Shown piece after piece: positions 55,123 to 55,206 of a stretch of 55,206 nt of DNA. This DNA comes from Fragilaria crotonensis. Its lineage: Eukaryota > Bacillariophyta > Fragilariophyceae > Fragilariales > Fragilariaceae. Numbering within the stretch: the stretch's first letter is position 1; each line of letters begins with the position of its first letter. Under the pieces are notes generated by a model. It made no database searches. It saw nothing but the letters and a program-made list of their open reading frames with translations, and was not told the DNA's origin. Both the position numbers and the translations under genes were made by a program. The DNA lies in assembly GCA_022925895.1 (NCBI GenBank), contig JAKSYS010000407.1, positions 1 through 55,206 on the forward strand, given 5' to 3'.

Positions 55123-55206
55123 CATGCGAACTGCCGCTGTCAGGGTCCAGCGCTGCAGAGTTCATGCTGCATACAATGTGTTATCCTTCCGTTTACATAT
55201 CTTCAC
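55123..55206 (+). CDS. possible 5' end of a gene cut by the window edge
   Basis: ATG at 55123 opens an uninterrupted frame to the last base (28 codons), beginning MRTAAVRVQRCRVHAAYNVL, basic and slightly amphipathic, as in an organelle presequence. Too short to identify. Confidence 0.2.

Noticed and set aside
1-55206. tRNA, rRNA or CRISPR arrays
   Set aside because: No T-arm-like GGTTCGAATCC context with a fitting cloverleaf, no rRNA cores and no regularly spaced short repeats were seen; the 77-bp repeat has no spacers.
1-55206. Bacterial or organellar origin
   Set aside because: Spliceosomal introns, Golgi and ER enzymes, plastid presequences and eukaryotic transposons all point to a nuclear genome.

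Overview
The window looks like nuclear DNA of a stramenopile, most likely a pennate diatom. The grounds are: short spliceosomal introns (77-140 nt, GTRAGT donors, one TACTAAC-like branch site); predicted complex-plastid presequences with AFAP-type cleavage motifs; secreted and membrane proteins with Pro/Ser/Thr- and Asn/Asp-rich segments; RxL sites just behind signal peptides; gene-sparse spacers rich in GTAC. No rRNA, tRNA or CRISPR was seen. The species cannot be named from the sequence.

Layout. 0.9-4.0 kb: decayed DDE transposon, copy A. 5.6-7.4 kb: four-exon ER prolyl 4-hydroxylase with two ShKT domains, convergent with a plastid or secretory NAD(P)-binding protein (7.7-8.7 kb). 9.3-12.9 kb: transposon copy B with TA-flanked terminal inverted repeats. 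13.0-13.9 kb: putative plastid membrane protein. 14.5-18.0 kb: broken secreted protein made of tandem cysteine domains on a Ser/Pro stalk. 19.3-21.5 kb: BCS1-like AAA ATPase, convergent with a zinc alcohol dehydrogenase (21.8-22.8 kb). 23.4-27.3 kb: a single gene joining Golgi alpha-mannosidase II to N-acetylglucosaminyltransferase II. 27.9-28.7 kb: plastid-targeted membrane protein. 29.3-32.9 kb: transposon copy C, the most complete. 34.9-38.4 kb and 47.9-52.5 kb: two pairs of genes forming one paralogous family of single-pass membrane proteins. They are separated by a mobile-element nest at 38.7-45.5 kb: a 0.9 kb MITE, then copy D carrying an internal MITE and a nested retroelement fragment. 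A 77-bp tandem repeat and 2 kb of non-coding DNA follow the nest. 53.0-54.8 kb: conserved hypothetical protein with a Cys cluster.

Three things stand out. First, the ManII-GnTII fusion would place two consecutive steps of complex N-glycan maturation in one polypeptide. Second, the four-member membrane family has signal peptide, RxL site, Asn/Asp- or Pro/Ser-rich segment, a shared luminal domain, one TM and a conserved acidic tail; this order resembles silica-deposition-vesicle membrane proteins of diatoms, so a cell-wall role is plausible but unproven. Third, the four transposon copies define a family with TA target sites, 12-bp terminal repeats and an IS630/Tc1/mariner-like DDE core behind a DGHER motif.

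Many otherwise well-conserved reading frames are broken by single-base losses, often in short homopolymers. These may be assembly errors or real decay; the affected genes are marked and no repaired sequence is given.
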